Assembly: GCA_928212115.1 (NCBI GenBank)
Contig: CAKMRJ010003334.1
Span: 103,160,721 to 103,224,720, forward strand
DNA from: Lactuca virosa
Lineage: Eukaryota > Streptophyta > Magnoliopsida > Asterales > Asteraceae
Reading direction: 5' to 3'
Length of the DNA: 64,000 bases
The position numbers and the translations under genes were made by a program. Numbering within the stretch: position 1 is the first letter of the stretch; every line of letters begins with the position of its first letter. Below the pieces are notes generated by a model. It ran no database searches. It worked only from the letters and a program-made list of their open reading frames with translations, and had not been told where the DNA came from. Below, piece by piece: positions 1-10,199 of the stretch.

Positions 1-444
1 TATCATCTATGAACACAATGACCGAGCGATCGAGCATCGGTCTCCAGACCCAATTCATCAAATCCATGAATACTATTGGCGTGTTGGTGAGCCCAAACGG
101 CATCACCACGAACTCGTAATGACTATAACGAGTCGAAACGCGGTCTTCTCCACGTCTTCTCCCTCACCCTGACTGGTGATACCCGGATCTCAAGTCGATC
201 TTGGAAAACCAAGATGCACCCTGCAGCTGATCGAAAGATCATCTATCTTTGGGAGTGGATAACGGTTCTTCACCGTTAGCTTGTTCAACTCCCTGTAGTC
301 GATGCACATCCTGTGCGAACCGTCCTTCTTCCTGACGAAGAGGATCGGTGCTCCCCATGGGGAACTACTCGGACGAATAAACTGCTTACCCAGCAGCTCC
401 TGCAACTGAGATGACAACTCCTGCATCTCTGGCGGTCCAGTCAT
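1..444 (-). pseudogene. Ty3/gypsy reverse transcriptase fragment (runs off the window edge)
   Basis: The minus strand encodes the N-terminal half of a chromovirus reverse transcriptase. From 444 down to about 190 it reads PPEMQELSSQLQELLGK, then SSPWGAPILF, KKDGSHRMCIDYRELNKL and KNRYPLP. Below 190 the same domain continues in other frames to the region of the FIDD active site, about positions 5-20. At least one frameshift near 190-235 separates the blocks, so this is dead coding sequence. It is very similar to the RT of element C at 28100-28690. Its 5' side is cut at about 440, where plus-strand LTR sequence begins. Confidence 0.88.
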
Positions 445-808
445 GCCGAAGGCTTGGTATAGATTCAGTTGGACTGTAGGCCCTGTAGGGCGGTCTAGTC
501 AGGCCGATGGCCCAGTATGCATGTTGATTGATTAATTATTACGGATATGGTATTATCAGTGTGGTATTGGTATTTTGGGGGTAGCTCACTAAGCCCTCGG
601 GCTTACAGTTTTCAGTTTATTGTTTCAGTTACTTCAGGAGTTCATGGCAAGGCGAAGGCGTGACCGTACCGCTCCTCATCCTTATGATCTGGCTTTTGGG
701 ACACTCTGATTGAATAATGAATTGAAAACATTTTTTTGTAAACAATACTATTGGGTTTTATTTATGCTTGAAAAGTTTAAATTTGGCGTAAAATTTTTGG
801 ATTTTACA
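445..808 (+). mobile_element. 3' part of a chromovirus LTR, plus orientation
   Basis: The sequence carries the 3' hallmark block of the LTR families in this window: a TTTTGGGGGTAGCTCACTAAG stretch, the hairpin TAAGCCCTCGGGCTTA at 590-605, and then TTTCAG. It ends in TTTTACA at 808, a plausible LTR 3' terminus. The first 75 bases look like a decayed minisatellite (two copies of a motif containing CAGTCA/GGCCGA). No 5' end, primer site or target duplication was found. It abuts the minus-strand RT fragment in opposite orientation, so the junction is a rearrangement. Confidence 0.6.
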
Positions 809-1829
809 GACAACACAGAATACCATTAGCGTCGCTAAGGACAAGAGGCAGCGTCGCAAATAGTCAACAAGCTGCGACTCTGGTAAAAATGAACCACCGA
901 CATCGTGTCACGAGTATAAGGTCGTCGCGTCGCAAACTCTCTGAAAGTTACAACACATGGGGAATTTGAGATCTAGTTTGTTCCAGTCCTAAACCAACCC
1001 TCCTTAGGGTACCTTTCAGCCTCTGAGATTAGTCCCACAAGGTTTGAACCGATCAAGCACAAGATGGAATCACAATTACACTATATACATTATATAACCT
1101 TCTAGTTTGTGCTCAATAATCATTCCTACCAATTATCATGAACTTAATACATAAAAAGATGTTATATATCGAGTACTAACCTCCTGGAAGTCATGTACTA
1201 TCCAAAGAACAAAACACGATCCATATACACCACTTTAGTATACGATAAATTTCATTTCCCAGCCAGACCACTGTTCAATATTTTGAGGATATCTCAAGAT
1301 TTACAAATCTAATTAAGCTAATATTAGAGTCCCTAGAAACTAGACTCAATTTCCTTCAAAAATTTTCTCTCCGGTGAACAGTCAAATTCTGCCCAGTTTA
1401 GTCGCTACATCCCTTGAAAGTTGGGGGAACATTGTTGTGTAAAATTTCAACATTCATCAAAATCACCACATTTGTGCTTAAATTCAACGATTCACAACAG
1501 AAATATGAGTTGAAGAATTTCTACTTACCTTCTGGAACCCTTGAGGAATATTATGAGAGATTGAATGAGAGGAATCCCTTACAATCCTCCCTTCCTTAAA
1601 AGGATTCTGTCCCATAATCTGGTACCGACATGAACATGCGAGGTTAATGAGTCCTCTTGTCATCTTCGACCCTCCACCTCATATCACCCCATACCTGTCC
1701 TTCCATCATACCTTGACAAGTTTGGCTTCTTTTTCTTTGTACAAGTATGGTTTCACGTACCAAAACAACAATTGGTTCTTCCACCAAACTATTCGACTCA
1801 TCTACACGTATCTCCTCTTGTGATCTTTG
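809..1829. other. Unassigned spacer, probably old retrotransposon sequence
   Basis: I recognise no gene. At 830-960 there is a GC-rich patch with repeated GTCGC/GCGTCGC motifs, similar in flavour to GTCGCG motifs in the old LTRs at 42530-42730 and 52930-52980. The short open frame at 1414-1599 has no recognisable domain. The stretch lies between two pieces of minus-strand gypsy pol and is probably older element sequence. Confidence 0.4.
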
Positions 1830-2974
1830 TCAAAAACTGGATGCAAATCGACTGTCATGATCAGATATAATGGATAATGGAACTCCATGTATTGTGGCAA
1901 TCTCCTTTACATAAAGTCTTCCAAGTTCCATAATTTCCCATTCTCTTTCGTCACTAGGAAAAAGAGCACTCTTCGTCATACGATCTACAATCACCCAAAT
2001 CATATTATTACCTTTCATAATCTTGAGTAACATGGTGACATAATCCCTTGTGACTTTGTCCCACATCCACTCTAGAACGTTCGGCTGTTGCAACATGCCA
2101 CGTAGCTTCTAATGATATGCTTTGACTTGCGATCAAGTCACACATTCTGTCTCGTACTTAGCTATCCCTCTCTTCATGCCTGACCACCAATAATCGGTTT
2201 TTACGACTTGATACATATTCATTGTGTCTGGATGAAATTGAGTACTTCTATATATGCGTGTATCGCAATAGCGTGCCACGAACACCACCAACTTTAGGGC
2301 CTCAAAATCTTCTATCCCCCGATTATCCTCTACCAGAAGAACCTGTTTTTTCACCATCACCTCACCCTTCAGCCTGGGCAGCCTGAATTTTCTAAAAAAA
2401 ATATTCGAAACCACTACGAATCCTATAAAATCCAGCTGATAGGATACCCTAGTCTCTTTACGACTCATAGTATCAGCTACCATATTTTCTTTCCCAGGTG
2501 ATAACTAATCTCACATTCATAATTGACAAGCAACTCAACCCAAAACCACTGCCTCATATACAACTCGTTCTAGTTCTAGATGTGTTGAAAACCATTATGA
2601 TCAATATACAACGTACACTTCGTCCCATACAGCTAGTGACGCCATAACTTGAGTGCAAACACCACTACTTCCAACTCCAAATCATGTACCAAGTAATTCA
2701 TCTCGACAATCTTCAACTATCGGGAAGCATAAGCAATCACCTTCCCTCGTTGCATCAACACAAAAACCAACCCAGAGTATGATGCATCACTGTAAACTAC
2801 AAAGTCTTCATTCCCTTCGAGTAGAGAAGGAATAAGAGCCTCACATAGAAGACCCTTCAAAGTCTGGAATGCCTCCTCTTGCTTATCCGTCCAGACGAAA
2901 TATTCTACCTTCCCACTATTTTTAATTGTTTTTACCATTTTAATTAATAAAAATATACAAATAAATCCTCCCAC
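1830..2974 (-). pseudogene. Degenerate Ty3/gypsy RNase H and integrase fragment
   Basis: Read on the minus strand from 2974 down, there is the RT/RNase H junction (WTDKQEEAFQTLKG), the RNase H start with YSDASYSGLVFVLMQRGK and IAYASR, then remnants of the rest of RNase H near 2560-2690. The HHCC-to-core region of integrase follows (WWSGMKRGIAKYE, 2160-2190). The catalytic core is at 1830-2060 (WVIVDRMTKSALF, IHGVPLSIISDHDSRF). The pieces are in different frames with internal stops. It is more diverged from the other copies here than those are from each other, so it is an old insertion. No LTRs can be assigned. Confidence 0.85.
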
Positions 2975-3385
2975 CCCACCCCACCCCTAACCAAACCAAC
3001 CCTCCAAACCCTCTCCCTTTAGAACATAATACCCATTTAACAAGAGCGAGACATATTTTCTCCTGGCGGCCAAGATGACCACCGCCTCAACCATCGACGC
3101 CCACCAACCATGTCGTCCATTTCCTTCTTCTCCTGTAGAATCACAACCAAAATTGCCTCCTCCTTTGAACTTCTCCCCTCGTTTTACTTGCAGGCCATAA
3201 TTAGGCTCCTGTGGTAGAACCCCGAAGGAGCCAGGAAATCACTGCCCTCGATTTACTAGTTCGCCACAATCAAGTCCAGATTTTATGGATGAAAACAAAA
3301 CCCTTCATCGATCGGTGGCTGAAGATCGGTTTTTGTTTCTAAATCTGGGTAGTAGTGGAGGTGAACTGTTGAACTTTCAACCAAT
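2975..3385. other. Spacer with no recognised gene
   Basis: This stretch starts with a C-rich run (ACCCC repeats, 2965-2990). I see no conserved protein motif, RNA gene or transposon end in it. Confidence 0.4.
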
Positions 3386-3797
3386 GTTGTAGAAATCAAC
3401 CTTGGCGGCCGATTAATCAGGTATTTAATCGCTTGACGGTATGTAACTGATTACGATTAGGGGTGCTTGGCAAAAATTGGTCAATATCTGTCAAAATCGG
3501 GCTTGGCGGTCCTTGGCGCTTCTAGACGGGTAAAATTATAAAATTCAAATTTTCAGAATTTCAAATATTACACAAAATTTACAAAATTTTAAAATTTCAA
3601 ATATTATACCAAAGATTACAAATTTTCAAAATTTCAAAAGTTCAATTACTTATTTTCTTAAGATATATTAAGTTTTTAAATAATTTTATTAATAACTTAT
3701 GGTCCTAGCTTAATTCCATATTAATCACCGCCTAAATCGATTAATCCCTTAATCCCGGTGGATCGCCAATCGATCGTCGATCATTTTTTACAACCTT
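3386..3797. mobile_element. Candidate non-autonomous DNA element (MITE-like)
   Basis: A GTTGTAGAAAT end at 3386 faces an inverted ATTTTTTACAAC end at 3783-3794. Both are followed inward by GATTAATC/CGATTAATC and GGCG motifs, and the interior is AT-rich, as in a short non-autonomous element. The inverted repeats are imperfect and I found no convincing target duplication. It could also be chance symmetry in AT-rich DNA. Confidence 0.3.
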
Positions 3798-4609
3798 GAC
3801 CACAACCCATCGAAGCACCTTCAAATCTTGGTGTCTTATCTGTCTCGTAAACGCAACCTTCGATTGGTAATTATTCTGCTTCAGGGGTTTGATATGAATC
3901 TTAAATTAAGCTTCACTTTAATGTAATAATCAGCATATAGTGATTAAGATCGATCTCATAGTTTTACTGGCCATTTGTTATTTAGAAGCACATTAGCAAC
4001 TTGAATTGAGCATGAATGATAAATTAAAACATGTTGGGAGCTTTGATTTTGGTGTTCTTGGTTGGCTACCTAGTTTCTAAAAATGATGACAAAGTTTTGC
4101 TATTAAGAAGTAACCTGAATTTAATTGCTTTAACTGATTTTGTCTAAGGGAAATTTGTTTAAGGTTTCCTTTTGTTGAACAATTTTTTTGGGTTAAGCAC
4201 TATCCATCTTACTCTCACCTGGTTGATCTTTAACTGAAACAAGCAAAACATAGACATACGTACTCGGCCAAGAAACCCAAGGCAACTTACAATTAGCAAG
4301 GAATGGGTGGACAATATAGTGCACTGTTGGAGGATTTTATATTACAGTTTTTGGTCAACCCCATAATCAATTTGCATAACACGTTCATGAAAATATATTA
4401 AAAATATGGCTACCTAAAACACATCAAAAAGTGTGTTTGTTTTTGTGTATAGAATTCGTAGGTACGTCACATGTCCATTTTTTTATTTTTAATAGAGACA
4501 TTTCTTTATGGTGTTTAGCTGATCAAGCTCTTATGATACCGAGACGAAACGAGTGTAATGTGTTTCTCATATTAGTCTGTGTATGTTTTAAAATTTCTAG
4601 TTGCAAGTC

Positions 4610-4615
<6 letters not shown>
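3798..4615. other. AT-rich spacer
   Basis: I recognise no gene, transposon terminus or RNA here. Short open frames lack known domains. Confidence 0.4.
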
Positions 4616-4690
<75 letters not shown>

Positions 4691-4691
4691 C

Positions 4692-4723
<32 letters not shown>

Positions 4724-4788
4724 GAGAGAGTGAGAGAGAGAGAGAGAGGAGAGAGAGAGGAGAGAGAGGCGAGAGAGAGAGAGAGGAG

Positions 4789-4825
<37 letters not shown>
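4616..4825. repeat. (GA)n microsatellite, imperfect, about 210 bp
   Basis: The first 65 bases or so are perfect GA dinucleotides; the rest is GA with AGGAG and CGAG interruptions. The Arg-Glu and Leu-Ser reading frames that cross it are artefacts of the repeat. The array sits exactly where the Mutator-like terminal repeats at 8075-8110 and 9385-9415 carry short CT/GA tracts, so it is best seen as an expanded tract inside such an arm. Confidence 0.97.
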
Positions 4826-4826
<1 letters not shown>

Positions 4827-5035
4827 GTGTTGTGGGACCATTAGTATTTTAAAATTAATAAATATTAAAAAATAGAAAAACTAAATCATAAGGGTAAAAT
4901 AGTCTTTTAATTTTTACAAGGACCAATTTCATAATGAAACTAGTTAAATGACTATTTCTCTAATTTTTGAAAGGTTTGGACTGATTTCCAGAAAAAAAAA
5001 AAATACAAACCACGGACCATTTTTGCAGTTTTGTC
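4826..5035 (-). mobile_element. Orphan right arm of a Mutator-like element
   Basis: The stretch ends with CGGACCATTTTTGCAGTTTTGTC, the inverted form of the start of the element at 5245. It carries the same internal signposts as the arm at 9385-9634: a GA tract, an AATAAT/ATTAAAAA stretch, AAGGGTAAAATAGTCTTTT, ACAAGGACCA. I found no matching left arm upstream in the window and no target duplication pair, so it is a broken element whose (GA)n tract expanded. Confidence 0.6.
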
Positions 5036-5244
5036 TAAACCTAAATATAAAAAGGGCACAAATTTCTTTGAAAGGGTTTGTCTAGTGTATATCGAAGTTG
5101 GTAGTGGCATGCAAATTTGAAAGGTCGATAGAACATGTCATGTGGCATGCTGATAGGTTTGTATGACCATTCTTGACATGTGATTTGATAAATTATTAGA
5201 TGCAATTTATAAAACTTGATACATAAAATATATTTTTTTATAAA

Positions 5245-5835
5245 GACAAGACTGCAAAAATGGTCCTTGTGGTTTTTCATTTTATGTGGTTAAGATCCAA
5301 ACTTTTGAAAAGTTGTAGATTTGGTCCATTTGAACACGTTTTGTTGTGGTTTTGGTCCCTCTTCCGTTAACTTTAACAGCTTGATTGTTAACTTAAAAAA
5401 AAGACTATTTTACCCTCAAAGGACCGTTTATGCAACCAAACTACAAGGACCATTTCTATATATATTCTTTTTAATTTTATTGAATTATTATATACTAATA
5501 AATGTTATTTTTAATATATACTATTTATATATATTAATAAGTATTATTTTTTAATTTATAATATTTATATCCTAATAAATACACATTATCATATTATTAA
5601 TTTCTTTTAGTTAATTCATTAACTCCTTTTTTTTTGGATTAATTTTTTTTATTGGAATTTTATTTATAATTTATAGGTTTTTATATAATAAATATTATTT
5701 TGTTGGATTATTAGTTTATTAGTTTATTTTTAAGATACTATTAATTCTTTTTAATTTTATTAGTTTCACCACAAAGTCGTCAGAATACACAAAAACGTTG
5801 CCTCTCATCATCGAAAATCGTCGGGAACACCACAA
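5245..5835 (+). repeat. Left terminal inverted repeat of the outer Mutator-like element
   Basis: It matches, in inverted order, 9872-9644 and then 7855-7310. Shared landmarks are the terminal TGCAAAAATGGTCC, the block around TTGTAGATTTGGT, the AT-rich part with TTAATTTCTTTTAGTTAATT, and the inner end with CCACAAAGT and CGAAAATCGTCG. Confidence 0.8.
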
Positions 5836-7309
5836 AACATCTTCATCGGAGGTCGGATAGAAACTCACCAACTTTTTTCAACCAATGATGACGATAGTCA
5901 CCTATAATAATACCACTACCATCACCCGATCACCACCACCACTTTTAATGTTTATAGGAGTTTGTTGCGCATTGCGTGAGATATGGAGGATTCCAGCGGA
6001 CTGTGAAGAGGTTGTCGTAGGTGGATACCGGGGATGTTGGGTGGAAAAAGTTAGTAGTGTTAGGGAAAACAGGCGATACTTGTCAAGACTCAGAACAAAT
6101 CTGATGCCACTTGCCAAGTTCTGATGACCCTTGTTAGGAAGTAATGCGGATAACAAGCAAAACTATAAGCACACAAAGACACAATATTTGCGTGGTTGGG
6201 TCAAGGTGACCTACGTCCACAGGTAGGAAGGGAGTATTCTTTATTTCAGAGTTCTCAAACAGAGGTCACAAGTACAATTCCACATAGATTCACCCTACTC
6301 ACTAAGGATATAAGATACAAGACACAAGACACAAGACACTACAAATAACTATGCATGCATCCCTATCTATACTTGAGGGATCAGACCTAAAACCCTAATG
6401 GGCCAAACCCATTGGCCAATAGGCCCATGAATGGTGAAAGCCAATCATATTCCGCCATGCAACATCTTCTGGAACATTCATCCATGTCATACAACCCATG
6501 AGCATCAGCAACACACATGATGGAGCACCTTGTGTCATAGTGAAGCATCATGATGTACAAATGGCGCATCATGAACACTAATGGCTCAACATCCATCATG
6601 GTGTAATCCTTGAACAATACCAACTTCTGAGCATCCTTGAACGATCTTGAGCATCACAGAGGACTTCATATCATACTTGGCTCATCAGGATACCATGACT
6701 CATCAAGGAACCAAAATGGCCCATCTTGCACCCTGATGGCGCAACATGTGCAAGGATGGCGCAGCAGGCATCAAGAGTGGCTCAAGAACTTCTAGGTTGG
6801 AGCAACATCATCACCTTGGTGCAACAAGGATCATCTTGGCGCAACAAGGACATGCTTAGTGCAACAAGAACCTACTTGGCGCAACAAGGCTTCTTCATGG
6901 CGCAAGAGGGACTCTCCATGGCGTAAGAGGGATATGCTTGGCACAAGAAGGAATGCCCTTGGCGCAACAACATCCTTCTTGGCCCAACACTTCATAATTT
7001 GGCGCAACAAGTTCCTTTGTTGCTCCATATCACCCCAAGTGCTCCAAACCCCTTCCAGGTGCTCCAAACCCCCTTCTATATGATCCATTCCTTTAGCACT
7101 TGATCCGTTCCTTTGTCAGACAATCATTCCCTTCTCACGTGATCCGTTCCTTTGCCACATGCTCCGTGAACCCCAAGTGCTCCATTGAGTTCCAAGTGCT
7201 ACAAATGCTCCATGAACATAATCCAGATGCTCCGTGATCATGATCCAAATGCTCCAGTCACATTTGACAAGTAGGGTTTACGTCAGACCCTCGATAAAGG
7301 TTTTTGGCA
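5836..7309. other. Interior of the outer Mutator-like element
   Basis: No transposase and no recognisable host exon is visible. The open frame at 5885-6124 (79 aa) has no known domain. From about 6735 to 7020 there is a degenerate tandem pattern built on TTGGCGCAACAAGG-like words, and from 7020 to 7260 another built on GTGCTCCAAACCCC and TGATCCGTTCC words. A block at 6170-6230 (GTGGTTGGGTCAAGGTGACC) looks like generic plant dispersed-repeat sequence. Its origin, captured or ancestral, cannot be decided here. Confidence 0.5.
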
Positions 7310-7855
7310 GTGAACCAACGACGATTTTCGTTAATGCGCAGGCGGCGCCTTTGCGTATTCCAACAACTTTGTGGAGGAACTAATAAAATTGAAAAGAATT
7401 AATAGTATACATAAAAAATAAACTAATAAACTAATAATTCAATAAAATAATATTTATTATATAAAAAAAATAATATTTCAACAAAAAAGAAATAATCCAA
7501 AAAAAGGAGTTCAAAAAATTAACTAAAAGAAATTAGTAATCTGATAATGTTATATTTATTAGGATACAAATATTATAAATTAAAAATAATATTTATTAAT
7601 ATATATAATAATCCAATAAAAAATTACTCCAATAAACAAAATTAACTAAAATAAATTATTAATCCAATATAATAATATATATTAATATATAAATATTATA
7701 TATTAAAAACAATTTATTCATATATAATAATCCAATTAAAATATCCGATAACAAAGAAATTAAAAAAAATTAATTAAAAGAAATTAATAATCTAATTAAA
7801 CAATATTTATTAATATATAAATAGTATATATTAAAAATAATATTTATTAATATAT
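7310..7855 (-). repeat. Right terminal inverted repeat of the outer element, first part, internally expanded
   Basis: It is the inverted counterpart of the inner part of the left arm. Between about 7570 and 7855 an AT-rich unit of roughly 110 bp, with TATATTAATAAATATT and AATTTCTTTTAGTTAATT words, is repeated two to three times. This makes the right arm longer than the left. The arm resumes at 9644 after the nested Pack-MULE. Confidence 0.7.
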
Positions 7856-7864
7856 AATAATTTA

Positions 7865-8110
7865 AAAAAAATTGCAAAAATGGTCCCTGTGGTATGCATT
7901 TTTTTGGGGTTTTAGTCCAATCCCCGACTTTTTTGGGTTGGTGGTCCTTTTGAGCTACTTTGCTTGCAGTTTTGGTCCCTGTCCAAACTAAAAAGACTAT
8001 TATACCCTTAATGAATTTATTTTTCATTTTTCTTTCACTTTTTAATAATAATATTATTCTTAACTATAAAAGTGGGCCCCACTCTCTCTCTCTCTCTATC
8101 TCTCTCTCTC
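7865..8110 (+). repeat. Left terminal inverted repeat of the Pack-MULE
   Basis: It pairs with 9385-9634. Shared blocks include GGTCCCTGTGGTATGCA, GGACCAAAACTGCAA (inverted), AAGACTATTATACCCTTAATG and AAAGTGGGCCC. It ends in a CT tract. Confidence 0.85.
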
Positions 8111-8621
8111 CCTCTCTCCTTCTCTGTAATTGTGGCATCCTTTCTTCTTCGATCTTCCCCTTTCTTCTCCTGCTGTCAACAACTAAATGCTAGAATCCAA
8201 TTTGAAACCATAGCTCACAATCCCTTCTACACACACAAAAAAAACATAGACCCACAAGGAGGCTTTCGATTCATCCTCCAAATCTTCTCTTCCAGCTTAA
8301 AACCAAAACAATCCAAACAAACCCCTAAAAATCGTCTCTGATCTCCTTTAAATGGCAGCATAAGAAATAAGAGATCAAAATTACTTTGTGTTTCTTTTGA
8401 AATCGATAAGATCATGAGAAATTAAATCATTCATAGGAATTTTCAAGGTCATCAAGGGAAAACTAAATTGGATTTTCAAGAATTGTAAATATACATAAGA
8501 ATCAAAGCAAGTCTTCATAATAATCAAACCCATTTGAAGATAGGATTGCTCTAGATTTTAGTTGTTACAGATATATAAACCTACTTGACAGGTTGTCGGG
8601 TGGTCGTCGTTTTGTTGACAA
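8111..8621. other. Pack-MULE interior upstream of the P450 fragment
   Basis: Non-repetitive sequence of ordinary base composition that reads like a plant 5' flank or untranslated leader (pyrimidine-rich with CTTCTTC and CCAAATCTTCTC words). It may be a third captured segment or the P450 gene's own upstream DNA. No protein similarity is recognised. Confidence 0.35.
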
Positions 8622-8815
8622 ATGTACGCGGTGGTGGTTGGCTTTCTGGGATTAATGTTGATTTTGAAATGGGTTTTGAAGAGTGTGAATATATGGATTT
8701 ACGAGAGGAATTCGGAGAAGAAGAAGAGGGAGTGTCTGCCACCAGGTCGTATGGGCTGGCCGTTCATCGGAATCCGAGAGTCGCTTTTCCGACAGAGCAA
8801 TGCTTTTCTTACAGT
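8622..8815 (+). pseudogene. Captured N-terminus of a CYP88A-like P450 (ent-kaurenoic acid oxidase type)
   Basis: From an ATG at 8622 the frame gives a hydrophobic membrane anchor (VVVGFLGLMLILKWVLK), a linker VNIWIYERNSEKKKR, and the proline hinge LPPGRMGWPFIG followed by SLFRQSNAFL. The order of anchor, W-(I/L)-YE and LPPG-x-GWPFIG is the signature of CYP88A enzymes. In intact form these convert ent-kaurenoic acid to GA12 in gibberellin synthesis at the ER. Only about 64 of roughly 490 residues are present; the heme-binding and oxygen-binding regions are absent, so it cannot be an enzyme. Similarity fades at about 8815 and the frame stops at 8870. Another P450 family with the same hinge is possible but less likely. 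Confidence 0.72.
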
Positions 8816-9169
8816 TCAGGATGTAGATCTAGAAGTAATAGATGTTAGTTGGAGGAGTATTTCTTGTTAAATCTATTGCCGAAAACAAAAATAAAGGATG
8901 AAGTGTTACCATGGCTTTAGGGACCATCCAATTTCTTCACAGCCCCTGCATCTATCCGACACCACACCATCAACCACCACCCAACTTGTCATTCGTATCT
9001 GAAAATCACGCCCATAACAATACCAACAATTAAGCCTAGATTCATAAGCAATATTGAAATACAAGTTAAACGTAAGTGTGTAACAGATTTATGCTTAACC
9101 CTGTAAAAAGTTCACTAGAAAATACAAGTTAAGAAGAAAAGTGCAGAGACGATTTGTTGGCAGACAGTA

Positions 9170-9289
9170 GATGTAATTGATAAGAGTGAAATCTTCTTCA
9201 ACTGTCCATGGGCCTCTTCTAAGATCTTCAATCGTGCTTATTTGATCATCTTCTTCACTGCCACCCATTTCTACATAGTTGTTGTTCAT
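9170..9289 (-). pseudogene. Captured first-exon fragment of an R2R3-MYB gene
   Basis: On the minus strand, from an ATG at 9289, an acidic leader (SEEDDQISTIEDL) runs into RRGPWTVEEDFTLINYI, the start of an R2 MYB repeat. Its first repeat tryptophan and EED are in place. The wording is closest to the stress-related subgroup that includes MYB2/MYB108-type factors. After INYI the expected GEGRWN is missing and unrelated sequence follows, so the second and third helix residues are lost and no DNA-binding domain can form. Upstream bases 9290-9384 look like the gene's 5' leader, with a tiny upstream frame starting at 9301 that overlaps the start. Confidence 0.72.
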
Positions 9290-9384
9290 TTGATCGTCAT
9301 ATTCTTGATCTATGTGTGTTATAGATTTTCAGAGAGAGAAAAAGAGTAAGAAAGATAAGTTGGGGATGCTTTTTTTGGAGAGAA

Positions 9385-9634
9385 AGAGAGTGAGAGAGAG
9401 AGAGAGAGTGTGTGTGTGTGGGCCCACTTTTATATTTAATAATAATAATAATATTAAAAAGTGAAAGAAAAATGAAAAATAAATTCATTAAGGGTATAAT
9501 AGTCTTTTTAGTTTGGACAAGGACCAAAACTGCAAACAAAGTAGCTCAAAAGGACCACCAACCCAAAAAAGTCAGGGTTTGGACTAAAACCCCAAAAAAA
9601 TGCATACCACAGGGACCATTTTTGCAATTTTGTC
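9385..9634 (-). repeat. Right terminal inverted repeat of the Pack-MULE
   Basis: Inverted copy of 7865-8110, including a GA/GT tract at 9388-9420 and the terminal CCATTTTTGCAATTTTGTC. Confidence 0.85.
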
Positions 9635-9643
9635 AATAATTTA

Positions 9644-9872
9644 ATAAGAATAAAAAGAATATATGTAGAAATGGTCCCTGTAGTTTGGCTACAGAAATGG
9701 TCCCTGGGGGTACATTTAAAAAAAGTTAACAACGATGCTGTTAAAGTTAATGGAAGAGGGACCAAAACCACAACAAAACTTGTTGAAAAATACCAAATCT
9801 ACAACTTTTCAAAGGTTTGGACCTTAACCACATAAAATGAGAAACCATAGGGACCATTTTTGCAGTTTTGTC
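9644..9872 (-). repeat. Right terminal inverted repeat of the outer Mutator-like element, outer part
   Basis: Inverted counterpart of 5245-5480, ending CCATTTTTGCAGTTTTGTC just before the 9-bp duplication. It is separated from 7310-7855 by the nested Pack-MULE. Confidence 0.85.
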
Positions 9873-9881
9873 TTTTATAAA

Positions 9882-10199
9882 ATCCGATACATAGGATACA
9901 TAGGACGTCTAAAGGGAATCCGATTCGATTTTCATATATTAAGGTCAAGTCCTAAAGGGTTTAACAAACTCTTTTTGGAAGTTTAACCTAAATCAAAAGG
10001 TATAACCTTGAAATTTATCGCAAATGTGGTTAGGGTTTTCTTGAAATGGGATTGTTGACAAATTGGAGATGCATATTGAAATTATTGTTTGGGAATGAAT
10101 GAGTGGTTTACATATGTGTATTAAAATTAAATAACATGAGTAGTTAATCACAATGTAAAATTTTAGTGTTGTAAGTAAACTTTGATGATGTAAATTTGG
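9882..10199. other. Spacer between the Mutator-like cluster and mitochondrial-like DNA
   Basis: No gene or element end recognised. Confidence 0.4.

Larger units (their letters stand above)
7865..9634. mobile_element. Inner Pack-MULE with captured P450 and MYB fragments, 9-bp TSD
   Basis: Inverted ends (about 245 bp: 7865-8110 and 9385-9634) start with AAAAAAATTGCAAAAATGG and, on the other strand, GACAAAATTGCAAAAATGG. They are flanked by an exact 9-bp duplication AATAATTTA at 7856-7864 and 9635-9643. The element is 1770 bp and lies inside the right arm of the outer element, so it is the younger of the two. The interior has no transposase but carries the 5' ends of two unrelated host genes on opposite strands. 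That makes it a chimeric Pack-MULE. Confidence 0.85.
5245..9872. mobile_element. Outer Mutator-like element, non-autonomous, 9-bp TSD
   Basis: The ends are near-perfect inverted repeats beginning GACAA(G/A)ACTGCAAAAATGG. They are flanked by an exact 9-bp direct duplication TTTTATAAA at 5236-5244 and 9873-9881. Long terminal inverted repeats plus a 9-bp duplication are diagnostic of the Mutator superfamily. The left arm is about 590 bp (5245-5835). The right arm is split into 7310-7855 and 9644-9872 by the insertion at 7865-9634. The 1.5 kb interior has no MURA transposase, so the element depended on another copy. About 4.63 kb with the insertion, 2.85 kb without it. Confidence 0.85.

Noticed and set aside
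4431..4852. Arg-Glu and Leu-Ser rich open frames around 4430-4850
   Set aside because: They are translations of the (GA)n repeat in both strands and have no codon or domain evidence.
6058..7358. Possible LTR from TGTTAGGG to CCAACA inside the outer Mutator element
   Set aside because: No 5-bp duplication at the candidate ends and the right end overlaps the Mutator arm, whose inner match explains it better.
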